This document shows positions 45,980 to 60,724 of a stretch of 64,000 nt of DNA, in pieces; position 1 is the stretch's first letter; each line of letters starts with the position of its first letter. Both the position numbers and the translations under genes were made by a program. Source of the DNA: Heliocybe sulcata (Eukaryota; Basidiomycota; Agaricomycetes; Gloeophyllales; Gloeophyllaceae). The DNA lies in NCBI GenBank assembly GCA_004369045.1, contig ML213506.1:1721834-1785833 (forward strand), given 5' to 3'. Below the pieces are notes generated by a model. That model was not told the DNA's origin. It did not search any database and worked only from the letters and a program-made list of their open reading frames with translations.

Positions 45980-48383
45980 CTAGCTGGGCCAACTTGACTG
46001 GGGTAGCAAGGATTGAGAAGGTGCCGGCGTTGCGGTTTGAGCAGCACCGTTGGGTTGTGCGGCCGAGCTCGAAGCTGGAGGGACACTTTGGGAGGCCGTC
46101 GCGGCAGAACTAGGACAGAGACATGAATGCAGAGTCCACGTGGTAGCAGGACAGACGTACCCTGAATTATCTTGACTAGTGGAAGTGTCCTGGCCGATGC
46201 TGAGATAACCAGATTGCACGAGGAAGTCCCACACGCGACTCGTCTTGTTGACGTCAATCTTGACAAGGTCTCTTGCTTCTCTGCGGCGCAGTTTGCCGCC
46301 GCGACGGGCGTACTCCCGTACGAGGGTTTCTTTGATGACGAGGTATGGCTTGGGGAGGATGCGGAGTTGAGAGCAGAGCGTCTGTTCGGCTGGTGTGAGG
46401 AGATGGAGAGACGGACTGTTGGCGAGGTTGAGAGGGGCGGCTGGTGCAGAGGCGAAGGCGAATTAGCACAAGGTCTGAGATGAGTGCAGCGTCGGACTCA
46501 CGAGGCTTGCGGACCGCTGGACCTGTCGAAGAGCCTGCAGCACCTGGTGCACCTGCTTGACTAGGAGTCGGCTCTCGTGACCGGCTCCGCCTGTCCCCGA
46601 TCGACAAGATACTGCCCTGTCTTCCGTCTGGAGCGGACGACCCTCGTGCGCTTTGGGCCCGTAACTGCTGTACCCTCTCTGAAGGATAGTAACCCTTGCT
46701 GTAGTCTTCTTTCGCCTTTGCCTAGGAAGGTCGTGTCAGCTCGCCGTCGTAGGCTTCACAACAGTAACATACCCGTTTCACGAGATCCGCTTCATACTGT
46801 TCAATGTCTGCGGCGGTTCGTAGGCCCTGTTTTCGGTAGAATTGCAGGTCTTGTATCCGCTTCCGTAATGCGTGTTCGTCTAGAAACGGAGCTCAGTCTG
46901 GAGGACGGCAGATGCAGCCATAGGACTCACATAGGATGTCAGTAATAAATTCTTCAAAGTCCTCGCCAGTCTGCAGCTTGGCAAAGGGCCGCAATCGTGT
47001 GACGATCTCCTTTTCTTCCCTTGGCCGTTTCTTGTCACTGGCTTGCATCTTTGCCACAGATCAGTCGCAATACCAAACTAGTTGACGGACGACGGACCTT
47101 CTTGTAATCAAGCAAGCCTCTATCAAACATGAGAGCCTTGGCTTCATGTCGCTTTTGCACTCGCTGACTGTACATTTCTAATAACGTTAACTTAAATGCG
47201 ATGGAATCCTTCGTCTCGAAGGGAGGAGGTTGCGTCAATTCCTCGACTGTATCTTCATCGTCGGCTTCGGTGTTCCCGTCCTCCTGTTTCGGTGGCTGAC
47301 TGCCTCGCCTGCTGACATCTGCATTCATAGCCCTAGAGAGATGGCCATTCGGAAGGCCATTGGAGAGGCCATTCGGCATCCCTTTACCACCGTGGTATGA
47401 AACAACATTTGCACGTCTTTCCTCCTCCATCTTCGCTCTCGCTCTGACATCGGGATCATACTTGTCTTCGATGATCTTATCTCCGCCGTATTCCATAACC
47501 ATACCGAATTCGAGGTCTTTCACGAGATCCTCCGCGTCGTTGTCAAGTTCGTGCTCAAACTCAAGACGACCCGGTAGGAAGGTAGCGACTTCGTGGACAC
47601 CAGGTGCCGAGGTGACCGGCTTGGGTTGCGAAGATGTTACTTGTGGCTTGGTCATCCGAGCTTTCTTTCGTTCTCGGAACTCTTCGTCGCTTATGCTGAA
47701 CTGGCGATCCATAACCTTTGGATAACGTCAGATATATTATTCGCATTGCTGGGATCACTGAAATACTGACGGGTAGAGGCCAGTTTGGGGAATCTATGTA
47801 GACCTCGCTGTAATGCTTCTCGACCTCTTCCTTTGTTCGCTTGCCACCAATGTGCGCAGCAATTGCTTGCCAATTTCCAAGCCCGAAGAAAAGGATCCCC
47901 TCAAGGAGCATATTCTCTCTGTCAGAAAAATCAGATTACAGAACAGGCGAGATCTGAGCAGTCACCTACTCGTCAGCAGACCACTCCTCTGAGAAAATGG
48001 GATAGTTATGGGGTTCCTTAACATGTCAAGTCAGGGTTCCGGCATGGGTAGGCAATAGTTATCCTCAAATTTACCATCACACGGTATGCATGATTTCTCT
48101 TGTGATTCCTGATCTCTTTGCCGCCACAAAAGCATAGAGGACAAATGTCAATGCCCTCCTCCGTATCGCAAGCCGGATCGACGCATTTTATGCGTACAGA
48201 ATGAGTCAGATCGCGGGTGCATATGTCGCATGTTATCTGAACCCCAGGTTCAACGGCAGCTGTGAGCCACAGCGTGAGAAATAGGATGTGCCACAGACTT
48301 GCAAGTGCAAAACGTAGGATGAACGTACAATATGAATTGTTATCCTCCTCATTACGCTGCCTCTTCCTGTGAGTATGGGTCAT
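45980..48383 (-). CDS. ADA2: SAGA transcriptional adaptor Ada2
   Basis: Nuclear adaptor that holds Gcn5 in the SAGA histone acetyltransferase. Domains in order: a ZZ zinc finger ([31 protein letters not shown]), a SANT/Myb domain ([42 protein letters not shown]), a central region with the family's [11 protein letters not shown]-like motif, then [34 protein letters not shown] and a C-terminal SWIRM domain ([33 protein letters not shown]). A Ser/Ala/Gln-rich tail ends [10 protein letters not shown]. Starts at ATG 48383. Seven or more short introns. Its start faces that of CTR9 across 597 bp. Confidence 0.94.
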
Positions 48384-48980
48384 AAGGGAAGATGTACCGA
48401 GGGATTTGTCGTAGATGCTGCGAGAGGTACGGTCGAGAATATTATACAGACGCGGCTGATGCTTCTCACTTATGCGGAATATCTGCTATAGTGTGTCGGC
48501 CCTATACAACCATCCAACAGATACAATCTCGAGAGCCCGGCGCCACACAAGGCAGGATCCTGGGGCTGTACCAGCAGATGGCAGTGACGACTGAGACAGC
48601 GAAGGTGTGGCGACCGGTGGCCCAGGCTAAGCAGGAAGAAATGCGCGGAGTCCTGATATAAGGACGAGTGGTTACACTGACCGGCGAGTAGAGAAGTCAG
48701 GGTCGCGGCGAGTGTGGCCGACGGACGTGCACGTCGTCGCGCGCGATGGATAGGCGCGTATGCCGACACGCAAACACGTGCATACAATGGCGGACATCCC
48801 GCGCCACAGGTTACACTTGCCTCTGTTGTGGCTGCAACCTCCGCACCTTCTACCTGAACCTATGCGCATATCATAACGCTTACTACCTTGGATATCGCTT
48901 CACTGCTGCTGTTCGGGGCCACGCGTATAAACTGTTGATTCTAGCATCGCGGACGGTAGTGAGCGCATAACCCGGTCAAA
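48384..48980. promoter_or_regulatory. Divergent promoter, ADA2 and CTR9
   Basis: No gene recognised. Both neighbours start outward from this 597-bp gap, and both act in RNA polymerase II transcription, so shared control is plausible; no particular site can be named. Confidence 0.5.
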
Positions 48981-51900
48981 ATGAACGGTCATGCTCGTTC
49001 GCCATCGCCTCCCGGGGCCACCAGGTCCATCGACATTGAGATTGGCACTCAAGAAATCATTACCATCGAACTCGACAATCTTGATCCAAATCCCAGCGAC
49101 ATCATGGACCTATTGAAGGAGGGTCAATGTAAAGTGTGGGTGTGGACGAGGCTTGCGAGCGAATACTGGCGTAGAGGCTATCTGGATGCAGCGGAAAGGA
49201 TCGGACAAGCAGCGGTTGAATGTGTGCTCCATAGTCTCCTGTCGCCATCCGTAGTCTAACCCAAGTTAACAGCTTTTAGCAACAATGGTGCAACTGCGTC
49301 ATTACCACCTGTATATTCCTTATTAGCCAACATCCAAATTGCGCGGGCTCGCAACGCGCCGAAAGTCATTCTCCCTAATGCTCGCCAGGATGACATGTCC
49401 AAGGAGAAACCTAAAGAAGATTATTATCGTGAGGCCGCTCAAATGCTGAACTCCAGCGAACGAGCTGTCACAGAATCCGGAGAGGGCTTCGATCCCACAT
49501 TAGCTTTTCTAACGAGAGGTCTATACATCCATCTGGCCTCAGGTTGCTCCACTCACTCTCGTGCATAGGTATCCAACAGCTAGCCACCCGTTCCTTGGAC
49601 GATGCTCTTCGCACATTCGAAGGTGTACTAGTACAAAAACCTACCAATGTCGTTGCTTTGCTTGGGAAGGTACCTCTGTTGTCACATGCAGTGACTGCTT
49701 CGTACTCACGAACTAAAGGCACGCATATTGTACGCCCGCCGCCAATTTCCACAAGCGCTGAAACTGTTCCAGCAAGTCCTGCAACTAAATCCTCGTTGCT
49801 TGCCGGATCCCCGGATAGGTATCGGGCTATGTTTGTGGGCTATGAACCACCAAGAGAAAGCCAGAGCTGCATGGCAACGAAGCGTCGACCTGGTGCGTAT
49901 GCTCTAGCTGGCTACCGTCTTGCGCTCATTCCAGAATCTGCAGTATCCAGATGGTTGGGCTGCTCAACTTCTGTTGGGATTGGAGGCTGTAAATACCAGT
50001 AAGGATGAGAGTAAGGAAGTGACCGAGAGAACTCAAGCTCTCGTGATGGGCTCGAAACTTATCGAGACCGCTTTCCGAGCAAATAATCGGGGTGCTGCGG
50101 CCGCTAATGCCCTCTGCGAGTTGCTGTTGATGAAGGGTAACTATGCCCGGGTAAGATTGGTGTCTTGATATGTTTCACTCAGATATTGATGGATGGTTGT
50201 CATTTAGGCACTCAAGTTGTCGGAAAGAGCTATCCAGTTCGCTGATACTCTGTCCATACTCACCGAGGGATACATCCGTGCTGGTCGCGTTTGCCACGCG
50301 GAAAGCTCTTACCTTGAAGCTGGAAGACACTATTCAGCAGCAAATGAAGGCAATCCTAAACATGTGCTTGCCGCTATAGGGCAGGCGCAAATGTCTATGC
50401 TAAATGGTGAGTCGCCTGCTTGATGCCGTAGACCCCATATGAAAGATGTCGTAGACGAGTGGCCCGCTGCCATACACGCTTTGGATACCCTGATACAGCC
50501 TCCCAATCCCCAGAAATCATTGGAAGCAACCGCGATACTTGCCTCCATTCGCAGTCACCAGCGACCTGGTGTCTCTAGTTCAGATATGGCGAAAGAGAAA
50601 GCTAGCGCACGCGAGCTCTTCGATCGAGTCGCCAAGGAGCTGCATCTTTATGAGGATCAGCTGGCTGTAAACGGTCATGCGAACCAGGCTCTCCCGCGCT
50701 CCTTACGGGATATCAAGGACGATATGGACATGCATGCGGAGGTCGCTCGCTTGTGGCAGGAGGACAACCTTGACCGTACTGCTCGAGCATTACACGAGGC
50801 GCTCCGTATCAGTGAGTCAACCGGTCAGGTGGACCCTAGGCTCCTCAACAACTTGGGCTCTTTGCACCATTTGGATGGCCGTCTGCAAGAAGCCAGGCTT
50901 GCATATGAACGAGCACTGACTAGTGCTGCGGGCCTTGCACCTGATGTTGGAGAGGGCATGTCCACGTCAATCTTGTATAACTTAGCAAGAGCGTATGAGG
51001 ATGAAGGAGATGAGCAGCTAGCGAAGGACGCGTATGAAAAATTGTTGACAAGACATCCGGAATATGTTGATGGTCTGCCCCTTCTCAGTCTCTGTGGAAT
51101 GTTGTCTGACTCTGCCCTAGCCAAGATACGGCAAGCACATATGCTAGTCGAAATGAACAGGCAGAACGAAGCGCACGACCTTCTGAAACAAGCGCTGTCG
51201 TCTCAAAGTAGCAACATGAACCTACGCGCATACTACACTCATTTCCTCATCAATTCCGCAGCACTCAAGGTTACCAAGGAGTTTGTCTTCGCCACCCTCA
51301 AGGATCACGACAAGCACGACCTCTACTCCTTATGCGCCGCGGGCTGGATCCAGTACAATCAAGCTCGAGAGAGTCGCGAGCAAGGTTCGCAGGCTGTGCA
51401 AGACCGCAAGCTGGGCTTCCGCCGCGCTGCTGAGTTCTATGAAAAAGCCTTGCAGCTCGATTCGTCCTGCGCTTTTGCTGCGCAAGGATTGGCAATCGTG
51501 ACTGCTGAAGATGCGCTCGGCTTCCTAGCTGGTGGCGTGCCACATGGCTCTAGCAGCGAGGAAGCGCAGAGGCGCTTCAAGAACGCTCGGGACGCCTTGG
51601 ATATCTTTGCCAAGGTTCGGGAGTCCATCAATGATGGTAGCGTCTATGTCAACATAGGGCACTGTCATTATGTCCGAGACGAATTTGACAGGGCGATTGA
51701 AAGTGTAAGTCTAGCACGACAGTCCGCCGTACCTTACAGGGCTAATTCTTTTATAGTACGAGTCCGCCAACAAGCGCTTCTATGATGGTCATAACGTGAC
51801 TGTGCTGATGTGTCTATGTCGCTCGTGGTACGCCAAGTCTATCAAGGATCAGTCATTCCAGGCGATGAACACAGCCCTTCGCTATGCTCAGCAGGTATTA

Positions 51901-53003
51901 TATCACGAGTCATAGCTTTCCTGAGCTAACGTTAATATTATAGGCTCTTCATCTGCAACCAAATGACAAGGTCACTCTGTACAACATCGCCATGATACAG
52001 CAGAAGGCCGCGGAGATGATGTTCGCACTTCCTACAACGAAGCGAAGTCTGCAAGAACTCGAGCGGGCCATCGAGCATGCTGGTCATGCCCAGCAGTACG
52101 TATTTATGTCATGTACGCAATCTTATTGGATGCTAACATAAATACAGGCTCTTCGCTTCTCTCGCTTCAGACCCCTCGCCACAGGTGCCGTACAGCAAGG
52201 ACATTGCAGATCAAAGAAAGAAGTACGGGGACAGCATGCTTCGTCGTGCGGACGAGCAACTCGGTCACCAAACACAGCATGAAGCGGAAACCCAGGCTAG
52301 GCTCAATGCTGCGCGGCAGAAGCGACAAGAAGATAGAGAACGACAAGAACAGCTCGAGGTAATTCGTCTGACGTGCGTCCAATAATGATCTGATCTCATT
52401 TGCTGCAATGTCCTAGCGTGAAGAGATGGAGCGGCTGCGCATACAAGCTGAAGAGCTTGCCGAAGAGCGACGGAAGGCTCGCGAGCAAGCTCTAGAATGG
52501 AGTCGGCAAGTCAAAGACCTTAGTGACGAGGAAGACATGGAGCGACCACGGAAGCAGCGGAAGACCAAAAAGCAAAAGGGTGGCGATATTAGTGGAGATG
52601 AAGCCGCTGCTGGAAGTGCTAACGAAGGCAAGCGCAAACGCAGAGCCCGAGTTAAACGGGACAACAATGGTGTCGCCCCCGAGCTGCCTGCTGCGGATGA
52701 GGAAGAAGCTCTATTCAGCGAGGATGAGGGAGAGAAAACAGCTAAAAGGGTCCGTAGCTATCTTATGCTCTTAACCCCGCATCTCATTGATAGCATCTCC
52801 GACAGCGCGGTACCAAGAAGAGAGTTGTCAGGGATGATGACGAGGAGGATCCAGACGGTGGCCCCGGACCCGCGCGGAAGAAGCAGATGTGCGTGGATCC
52901 CGTCGCTTTCATTGAACTGACCAGCTGATCTTGCTCCTATCTTGGGTCTCGTAGTAAGAGCAAGGAGTATATCAATGACTCGGATGAGGAGATGGATGAT
53001 TGA
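48981..53003 (+). CDS. CTR9: Paf1-complex subunit Ctr9 (TPR protein)
   Basis: Scaffold of the Paf1 complex, which rides with elongating RNA polymerase II. It starts MNGHARSPSPPGATRSIDIE with the family's IEIGTQEIITIELDNL opening. Many TPR helices follow: WTRLASEYWRRGYLDAAERI, RTFEGVLVQKPTNVVALLGK, AANALCELLLMKGNYARA, LLNNLGSLHHLDGRLQEARL, ILYNLARAYEDEGDEQLAKD, YVNIGHCHYVRDEFDRAIE and more. A charged coiled coil (EEMERLRIQAEELAEERRKA) and a Lys-rich acidic tail end EYINDSDEEMDD with TGA at 53001-53003. About ten short introns; the model is complete. Confidence 0.95.
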
Positions 53004-53307
53004 TGTCTGGTGTTACTGCCGCTGTGTATATGTTATCCTATCGCTATATTATGTTACCTCAGGCCTTCGCTGTCGTACTAGCACTTGTATCTATAGACAC
53101 ACATGCTTAGGTTTATACATTGCTTCCGCACCTGGTACACGAGGGCAAGCTGATATAATTGCCCCGGATTTCCACGCAATTACCTCGAGGTATGTGCATG
53201 CATCTGGAGGCAATTGAACGTGCTCAGAGGTCAGGCCTCAGGGACCATCACCGCATTCAATATCGGATGATTATACACAAGGATCCACAACACCGTAGTT
53301 ACCGCAG
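53004..53307. other. Convergent 3' spacer, CTR9 and NADH pyrophosphatase
   Basis: About 300 bp between two convergent stops; nothing recognised. Confidence 0.4.
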
Positions 53308-55222
<1,915 letters not shown>

Positions 55223-56364
55223 AGTCGCGATTAGCAATCCTCGGCCTTCGCGTCAAGCTCCTGAGGATATCGGGGACAGCCGCCGGCAACGGCGCGTGAG
55301 TGGCTTCCTCTCTTTCAACATACCAATTCGCATCCGACGGAACCGGTTGCTGCTACTGGACGTTACCGAGGCCATTCATTCTGCGTCGAGCAGGAGGGGT
55401 TCGAACATGCGGTAATGTTCTTTGGGCGATCTCAGAACACATTCATCCAACTTTATGCACTTCTGACCCCGCATTCGAACGGTCTAGCTACACGCACTGC
55501 CTATTCCCGAGAGGTTGTCCTGGGACGCTCTGCCTCAGCCGTAATGGTAACCTTTAACCGTCGTGGAGCCCTGCGGAACATGGAGGCTATGTCGTCGCGA
55601 GTTGCTATTTGCTCTCTGGACTTCTCCGGGTGCGCTGGGCCAGGCTGCAAACACGCTGCGACATGTCCATCATCGTTGGGTGATACATCCGTGTCTCCCT
55701 TCTCACTGATCCCCCTCTTCCGAGCGGACGGTCCCAGGAGGCGGCCACTCCTGTCAAACATGGCGTCGCGAGTGCAAGGCTTGCCGCACGTGTTCTTGCA
55801 GGTCCATCATGAGTTGGGGTCGGTCCCCCTTATCGCAAGCCGCGTTTCATTGTCCGTGGCCATTCAGCACCGCAGGTTGCTTAAGATAAAATTGTATCCG
55901 CTCCTGATGCCCGTTTGAACATCTTTCTGTGGCTGTTCCGGGTATCGTCGTCTCCTAGTTCCTCCATCCGTATGCCTCATTGCATGCTGGCGACTCCGGC
56001 AGTTACGACACTTACCGTGCGGCTGGGCACAGCGCTCAGTTACACGCGGACCAGAGATTTGACGACTTTGCTCCGTCCTGGCCATATTCAACGCCCTTTG
56101 ACGTTTCCTTTTTGGGCGCGATGGCATGTGCGGCCCTTTTAGGTGTATCCTGCATCGTTAATCGCTCGCATCCGTCATGCGGCCAGGGATACCGGGTAGG
56201 TTCCTCTCCCATGGCTAGTTCCGTGGCCTGGGTAACTATTAAAGCAGAACATCTGATTATCCAGCCGCTACAAGTTTCGCTGTGCCAGTGAGTTGTACGC
56301 GTCCTCTATCCGCGTCCTCTTCGTCCTCGGACTAAACCTAGACTGTCTACTGCACTACCCAGAG
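55223..56364. other. 1.1-kb stretch without a recognised gene
   Basis: Open frames exist on both strands (for example 55501-55780 minus, which contains CKNTCGKPCTRD with four Cys, and 55415-55918 plus) but none has a clear start, splice pattern or family. The Cys-rich minus frame is the best candidate if a gene is present. Confidence 0.3.
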
Positions 56365-56607
56365 ATGGCGGCCGTCCTTTGCCCACGACCTATCATGCCG
56401 CCAGACCGTCCTCCGCACTCGCCCTCGACGAGCTCATCCAGAGTGACGACCAAGCCTCGGCTTACCCCTGCGCAGGCCATCGTGGAAGCCTGGCTGGCGG
56501 AAACCAGGAGCAACCAGAACAAATGGCGAGAGGCAGACGCCAAAGCGAGAGCCCAATTCTCCGACCCCAAAGCAAAGCGCGGGACGGGACACAAGGCGAA
56601 GATGTGA
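56365..56607 (+). CDS. Small hypothetical protein (80 residues)
   Basis: Starts MAAVLCPRPIMPPDRPP, has a Ser-rich linker, then a helical stretch LTPAQAIVEAWLAETRSNQN and a Lys-rich end GTGHKAKM. No family recognised. The amphipathic helix and basic tail look coding, but there is no independent proof; an upstream in-frame ATG at 56293 would add 24 residues. Confidence 0.4.
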   Translation: MAAVLCPRPIMPPDRPPHSPSTSSSRVTTKPRLTPAQAIVEAWLAETRSNQNKWREADAKARAQFSDPKAKRGTGHKAKM

Positions 56608-57081
56608 AGACACCTTCGCACAAGACCACCACCACCACCACGCCACCCTCGCCTACCTACCGGGCGGCACTCACGACCACCTGCTACATGCTGGCCACGC
56701 AGACGAACAATGATGGACCGGGTGTGTAGGAATGGAGAGGAATGCATTAAACTTATACGAAGGACTGATATTTGTAGCTCTATTATGGTGCTGTATACGT
56801 ACTTCGATTGTATTCGCAAATGGCGACTCGTTTGTTTTCCGTAATAGGACGTAGATTAGATCACGCCCGTTCCTGTGGCTGTGCCACATCTTTCAATCCC
56901 ACGCTTCGGTCCCAGTCGGCCGAGTAGTTGGCTTATGTAATGGTCTAGTGGACTTTTGAGCAAACTGGCACTCTGATTGGCTGTCCCCGCGCCGTTTTGG
57001 CAGTTCGTATTTACGATCAATTTACGATGCCGCCAGCCATTGCTGGCCACCGTCCACCACCTCTCTGCACCGACCTCGAAG
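56608..57081. other. Intergenic, carrier promoter
   Basis: A CA/CC-rich stretch (56630-56650) and otherwise nothing recognised before the mitochondrial carrier. Confidence 0.35.
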
Positions 57082-58344
57082 ATGTCTAAGACGGTGAAGG
57101 ACTTGACTGCGGGGACGGCTGGCGGCATTGCACAAGTGAGCTGGGACTCTGTGATCTTGCGTCGCTTGCAGGTTGCTGAACTGTGGCTGCTAGGTTCTTG
57201 TGGGCCAGCCGTTTGACATCGTGAAAGTGGTGAGTAACGAGAACAGATGAATCTGTGGGATGATAGTAACATTTGTGCACCATCGCAGCGAATGCAAACG
57301 TCCGCGGCAGGGACGTACAAGGGCATGGTCGACTGCGCCGGACAGATCCTGAAGAACGAGGGTCCGCTCGCCTTCTACAAGGTGCCGACCCTGCCATCCC
57401 ATCCTCTATCGTAATCCGCATGTATGCTCACTCTGCGGCCGGGTACTCGGAAAGGGCACCGTTCCGCCTCTCCTCGGCATCGGCGCATGCGTATCAATCC
57501 AGTTCGGTGTCTTGGAATACACAAAACGATACTTTGCAAGCCAAAATAAGGCCCGTGGCGTCGGAGGACCGGACGGGACCAAGTTGCTGGATAGTCAGTT
57601 CTACTTGGCAGGTGTGGCCGCGGGTGTGGGCAACAGCGTGGTGTCGGGCCCAGTGGAGCATATTCGTATTCGTGCGTTATCATTGCTTCTGCTGCGCTGC
57701 ATGTACTCATCACCACACCAACCGGAGCTAGGTCTGCAAACCCAACCTTCCGTTGATCCTACGTACGCCGGGCCGTTCGATGCTGTGCGCAAGATCTACT
57801 CGGCGCACGGCATAGCGGGTATCTTCAAGGGTCAGGTCGTCACGTTGTGGCGCGAGGCGGTGGGCTACGGGGTATATTTCTGGGCGTACGAAAAGCTCGT
57901 GCAGCGAGAAATGACGGAGAAGGGGATTAGGCGAGATCAGATTTCAGCGTTGAATGCTGTCCTGTATGGTGCGGGCGCCGGCTATGCGGTAGGTCACCTT
58001 GATTACCGAGACACGGACAGCCCTGGTGATGCCTTCGCGATAATCAGCTTTGGGCATTCATCTATCCGATTGACATGATCAAGTCCCGGATGCAAACCGA
58101 TGGCTTCTCGTCGTCTACGGGACAAAAGTACAAGTCTACGCTTGACTGCGTGCGGACCGTATGGCGTGCGGAAGGGATCAAGGCGTTTACGCGAGGCTTG
58201 GGTCCTACACTGATCCGGTACGTTGCACTGCTTTTTGTTTCATATTGGCAGCGAGCTAACGTAACCGACAGTTCGCCGTTCGCCAACGGAGCGACGTTCC
58301 TTGGCTTTGAGATGGCGAGCCGCCTCCTGAACAACGATGTCTAA
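57082..58344 (+). CDS. Mitochondrial carrier, Ymc1/organic-acid type
   Basis: Six-helix inner-membrane carrier with three repeats, each with the Px[DE]xx[KR] motif: GQPFDIVKVRMQT (repeat 1), SGPVEHIRIRLQTQ (repeat 2, degenerate) and YPIDMIKSRMQTD (repeat 3). It starts MSKTVKDLTAGTAGGIAQ, and the first repeat ends LAFYKGTVPPLLGIGACVSI, typical of the Ymc1/carnitine-ornithine branch. It ends FANGATFLGFEMASRLLNN. Introns interrupt each repeat; one in repeat 2 joins HIRIR to LQTQ. Yeast Ymc1 is linked to glycine/glutamate transport. The exact substrate cannot be read here. Confidence 0.9.
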
Positions 58345-58786
58345 GGCAGCTCGCATATGCAACTGCCTGTGACTTCATCGCCAATGCCGGTGCATCCTAT
58401 GGAAAACAGGTTCAACCCCGACAAGCAAATAATAGGAAGCATCACTCCGACACAATAGAGTTAACGTCAAGAATTGCATAATCCATAGACTTTCTGTTGC
58501 TTCCATCTGGTTGTTGCTTTGTATTCTGCTGCGGTTATTCACGCCAGCGTCTCTTGTTCCGAGATGACTGAGCAAGTTCCGAATGACATCCCGGGTTAGG
58601 GTATCCGGTTCGTCGCGTCCTCAGAGAATGGATGATTGATAGTACTACTCTGTGGTCATTCTCCATTCTACAATATCGATGTCCCACCGCCATACACTGA
58701 GAAGCGTGCGAGAAGTGTGGCATACCCATATATAGATCCACCTATCTTCCATCTTTCCCCCATCCTGCTGCGCACAGTGCGAAACC
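58345..58786. other. Intergenic between carrier and CoA-binding gene
   Basis: Nothing recognised in about 440 bp. Confidence 0.4.
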
Positions 58787-59612
58787 ATGACCGCCGCGAT
58801 TGAGATCCAGCGAAGTTTCCTTCGAGCACCCAGGTTCGCGGTTGTCGGTGCTTCTAAGAATCAATCCAAGTATGGGACAAAGGTGAGCTTCAATCGTTTT
58901 CCGACGCCGACATCGATGTAGAATGGTACGATACGCATGTACCTGCTCTTTGTTCGAGATTAGGTTAGACAAGGGATCAACTCGACTTCCAAAGTCTAAA
59001 CCTTATCTACAGACGTTGAGCAACACTTGAGTCTCCATAGCCGCGATACGAGTATTCCATTCCAATGCACGCGGAAGCAGATCTGATAAATCGAACCTGA
59101 TCATCCCATTTGTCTCGCAGGTGTTGAAATGGTATCAAGCCCGATCAAAGCCCGTCACTCCGGTCCATCCTGTGCGTACTCGTTATCTTTCCTTCGCATT
59201 TGATCTACCCGAGGGCGGATCAAAGCACGCGTCCATCGACATCGGCTACGCACAAAGCTGACTTGCCATATTGGCAGGGCGAGGCGGAGCTGGAGGGCGT
59301 TCGGACCGTCCCAACCATCGCGGAACTTGCTGAGCCTGCCCGGACGTCGGTCCATATCATCACACCGCCCAAGGTGCCGTCATACACCTCTCATGTGCCT
59401 CGCTTAACGTTCATTCATCGATGTGGCAGGTAACCCTGGGCATCCTGGAGCAAGCGAAGGCGCTGTCCGTGCCGACCCTGTGGTTGCAGCCTCGCGCCGA
59501 GGACGAGGAGGTCGTCAAGTACATTCGGGAGAATGGTTTGGAGGACAGGGTCATTTATGGTGGCCCTTGTATTCTGAGGGACGGCGATGATGTCTTGAAG
59601 GGTATGGCGTAA
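58787..59612 (+). CDS. CoA-binding (Rossmann) domain protein, copy 1
   Basis: Small single-domain CoA-binding protein of the YccU type. Four exons: MTAAIEIQRSFLRAPRFAVV to GASKNQSKYGTK; after a 237-bp intron, VLKWYQARSKPVTPVHP; then GEAELEGVRTVPTIAELAEP to IITPPK; then VTLGILEQAKALSVPTLWLQ and RVIYGGPCILRDGDDVLKGMA. The GASKNQSK loop and the HP, TPP and LWLQP motifs fit a Rossmann fold that binds CoA or a nucleotide. The biological role of the family in fungi is poorly known. A convergent paralogue lies 240 bp downstream. Confidence 0.85.
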
Positions 59613-59854
59613 CCACGTGTATCACTGCATGCAATCTTGCACTGGCCAATTTATCGAACAATCTCAAGGATCTTGGGACTCGCCAGCCTCGTGGAACCTT
59701 TGTCCCAAAGTCGCAAAGGAAGGACATATGTACTCGGCGGAGCCATCAACGTTCTGTAATGTACATCATATTATTGGACTTCATCTGTCAGGATTCGTTC
59801 AGTATACCGGCAAGGTGTACGAGGATGCTTGCTCACAACTTACGAAGACCATTC
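59613..59854. other. Convergent spacer between CoA-binding paralogues
   Basis: Contains both 3' ends; nothing else recognised. Confidence 0.4.
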
Positions 59855-60460
59855 CTACAGCATGCTCTTAATGATGTCGTCTCCCTCCACCAAAATACAG
59901 GCGCCCCCGTAAATCGCCTTATCCTGCATACCATTGTCCTCTATATATGAGACGACATCGTCATCAAACGTGCCTGGCTGGAGCCAGAGAGCCGGGATAG
60001 ATAGGTCCCTTGCTTTCTTCAGCAGCTCAAGCGTAATCTGCCAGGCGGATTAGTTATCATGAAGCAAGCGGTGAATGAAAAAGATCGGGCGTGCTTACAG
60101 GAGGGGCAGTGATGATGCTGACGGCAGTATCTTTGGGATGAGGTAGAGAGGCGAGAGATTGAACGGTCGGGATACCTTCCAGCTCAGCTTCCCTCTGCTC
60201 TGATCATGAACGAGATAGACAGTGGCTGGGTAAGATGGGCCCTACTGGGTGTATAGGCGTCACTTGTTTGTTACGTTCGATGTACCATTTGAGAATCTAG
60301 CGACAAAGAATGCCTTCTTAGCCCTCATACATCCTCTACGGTTAGCTAGGACACTGACCTTGGTGCCCCACTTGCTCTGATCTTTGCTTGCTCCAATTAC
60401 AGCGAACTTGGTCTGCGATAGAAACTTCTTCTTAACCTCGGCCATGGACGTGGTGGTCAT
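59855..60460 (-). CDS. CoA-binding (Rossmann) domain protein, copy 2
   Basis: Paralogue of copy 1 in the opposite direction, with introns at the same points: exon 1 MTTTSMAEVKKKFLSQTKFA to GASKDQSKWGTK, exon 2 ILKWYIERNKQVTPIHP, exon 3 REAELEGIPTVQSLASLPHP to IITAPP, exon 4 ITLELLKKARDLSIPALWLQ to KAIYGGACILVEGDDIIKSML with a TAG stop at 59855-59857. Introns here are short. Function as for copy 1. Confidence 0.85.
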
Positions 60461-60724
60461 CTTCGGCGGTGTGGATGACGTCGACGTCTATCAGCGAATA
60501 AGATGCCCGGACCGCCGATTCCGGGTGCCGGCGAGGATCAGCCACAACTCGCAAGTTGTAGGCTGGTAGAGGATTTCAAGTAGAGGGAACGGCAGATCAG
60601 AGTCATTTTACCTCGGTATTGGAACTGTCCGCAAGCAAGCGGTCTAATAGAGCCAAAAGCGAGCTTCATTTCGAAGACTGTTACAGGTTACATTTATATT
60701 TGCTTCCGAACTTCCATTTCGCAT

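Noticed and set aside
55501-55780. Cys-rich minus-strand frame as a possible zinc protein
   Set aside because: Too short, no clear start and no family; kept only as a remark in the gap entry.
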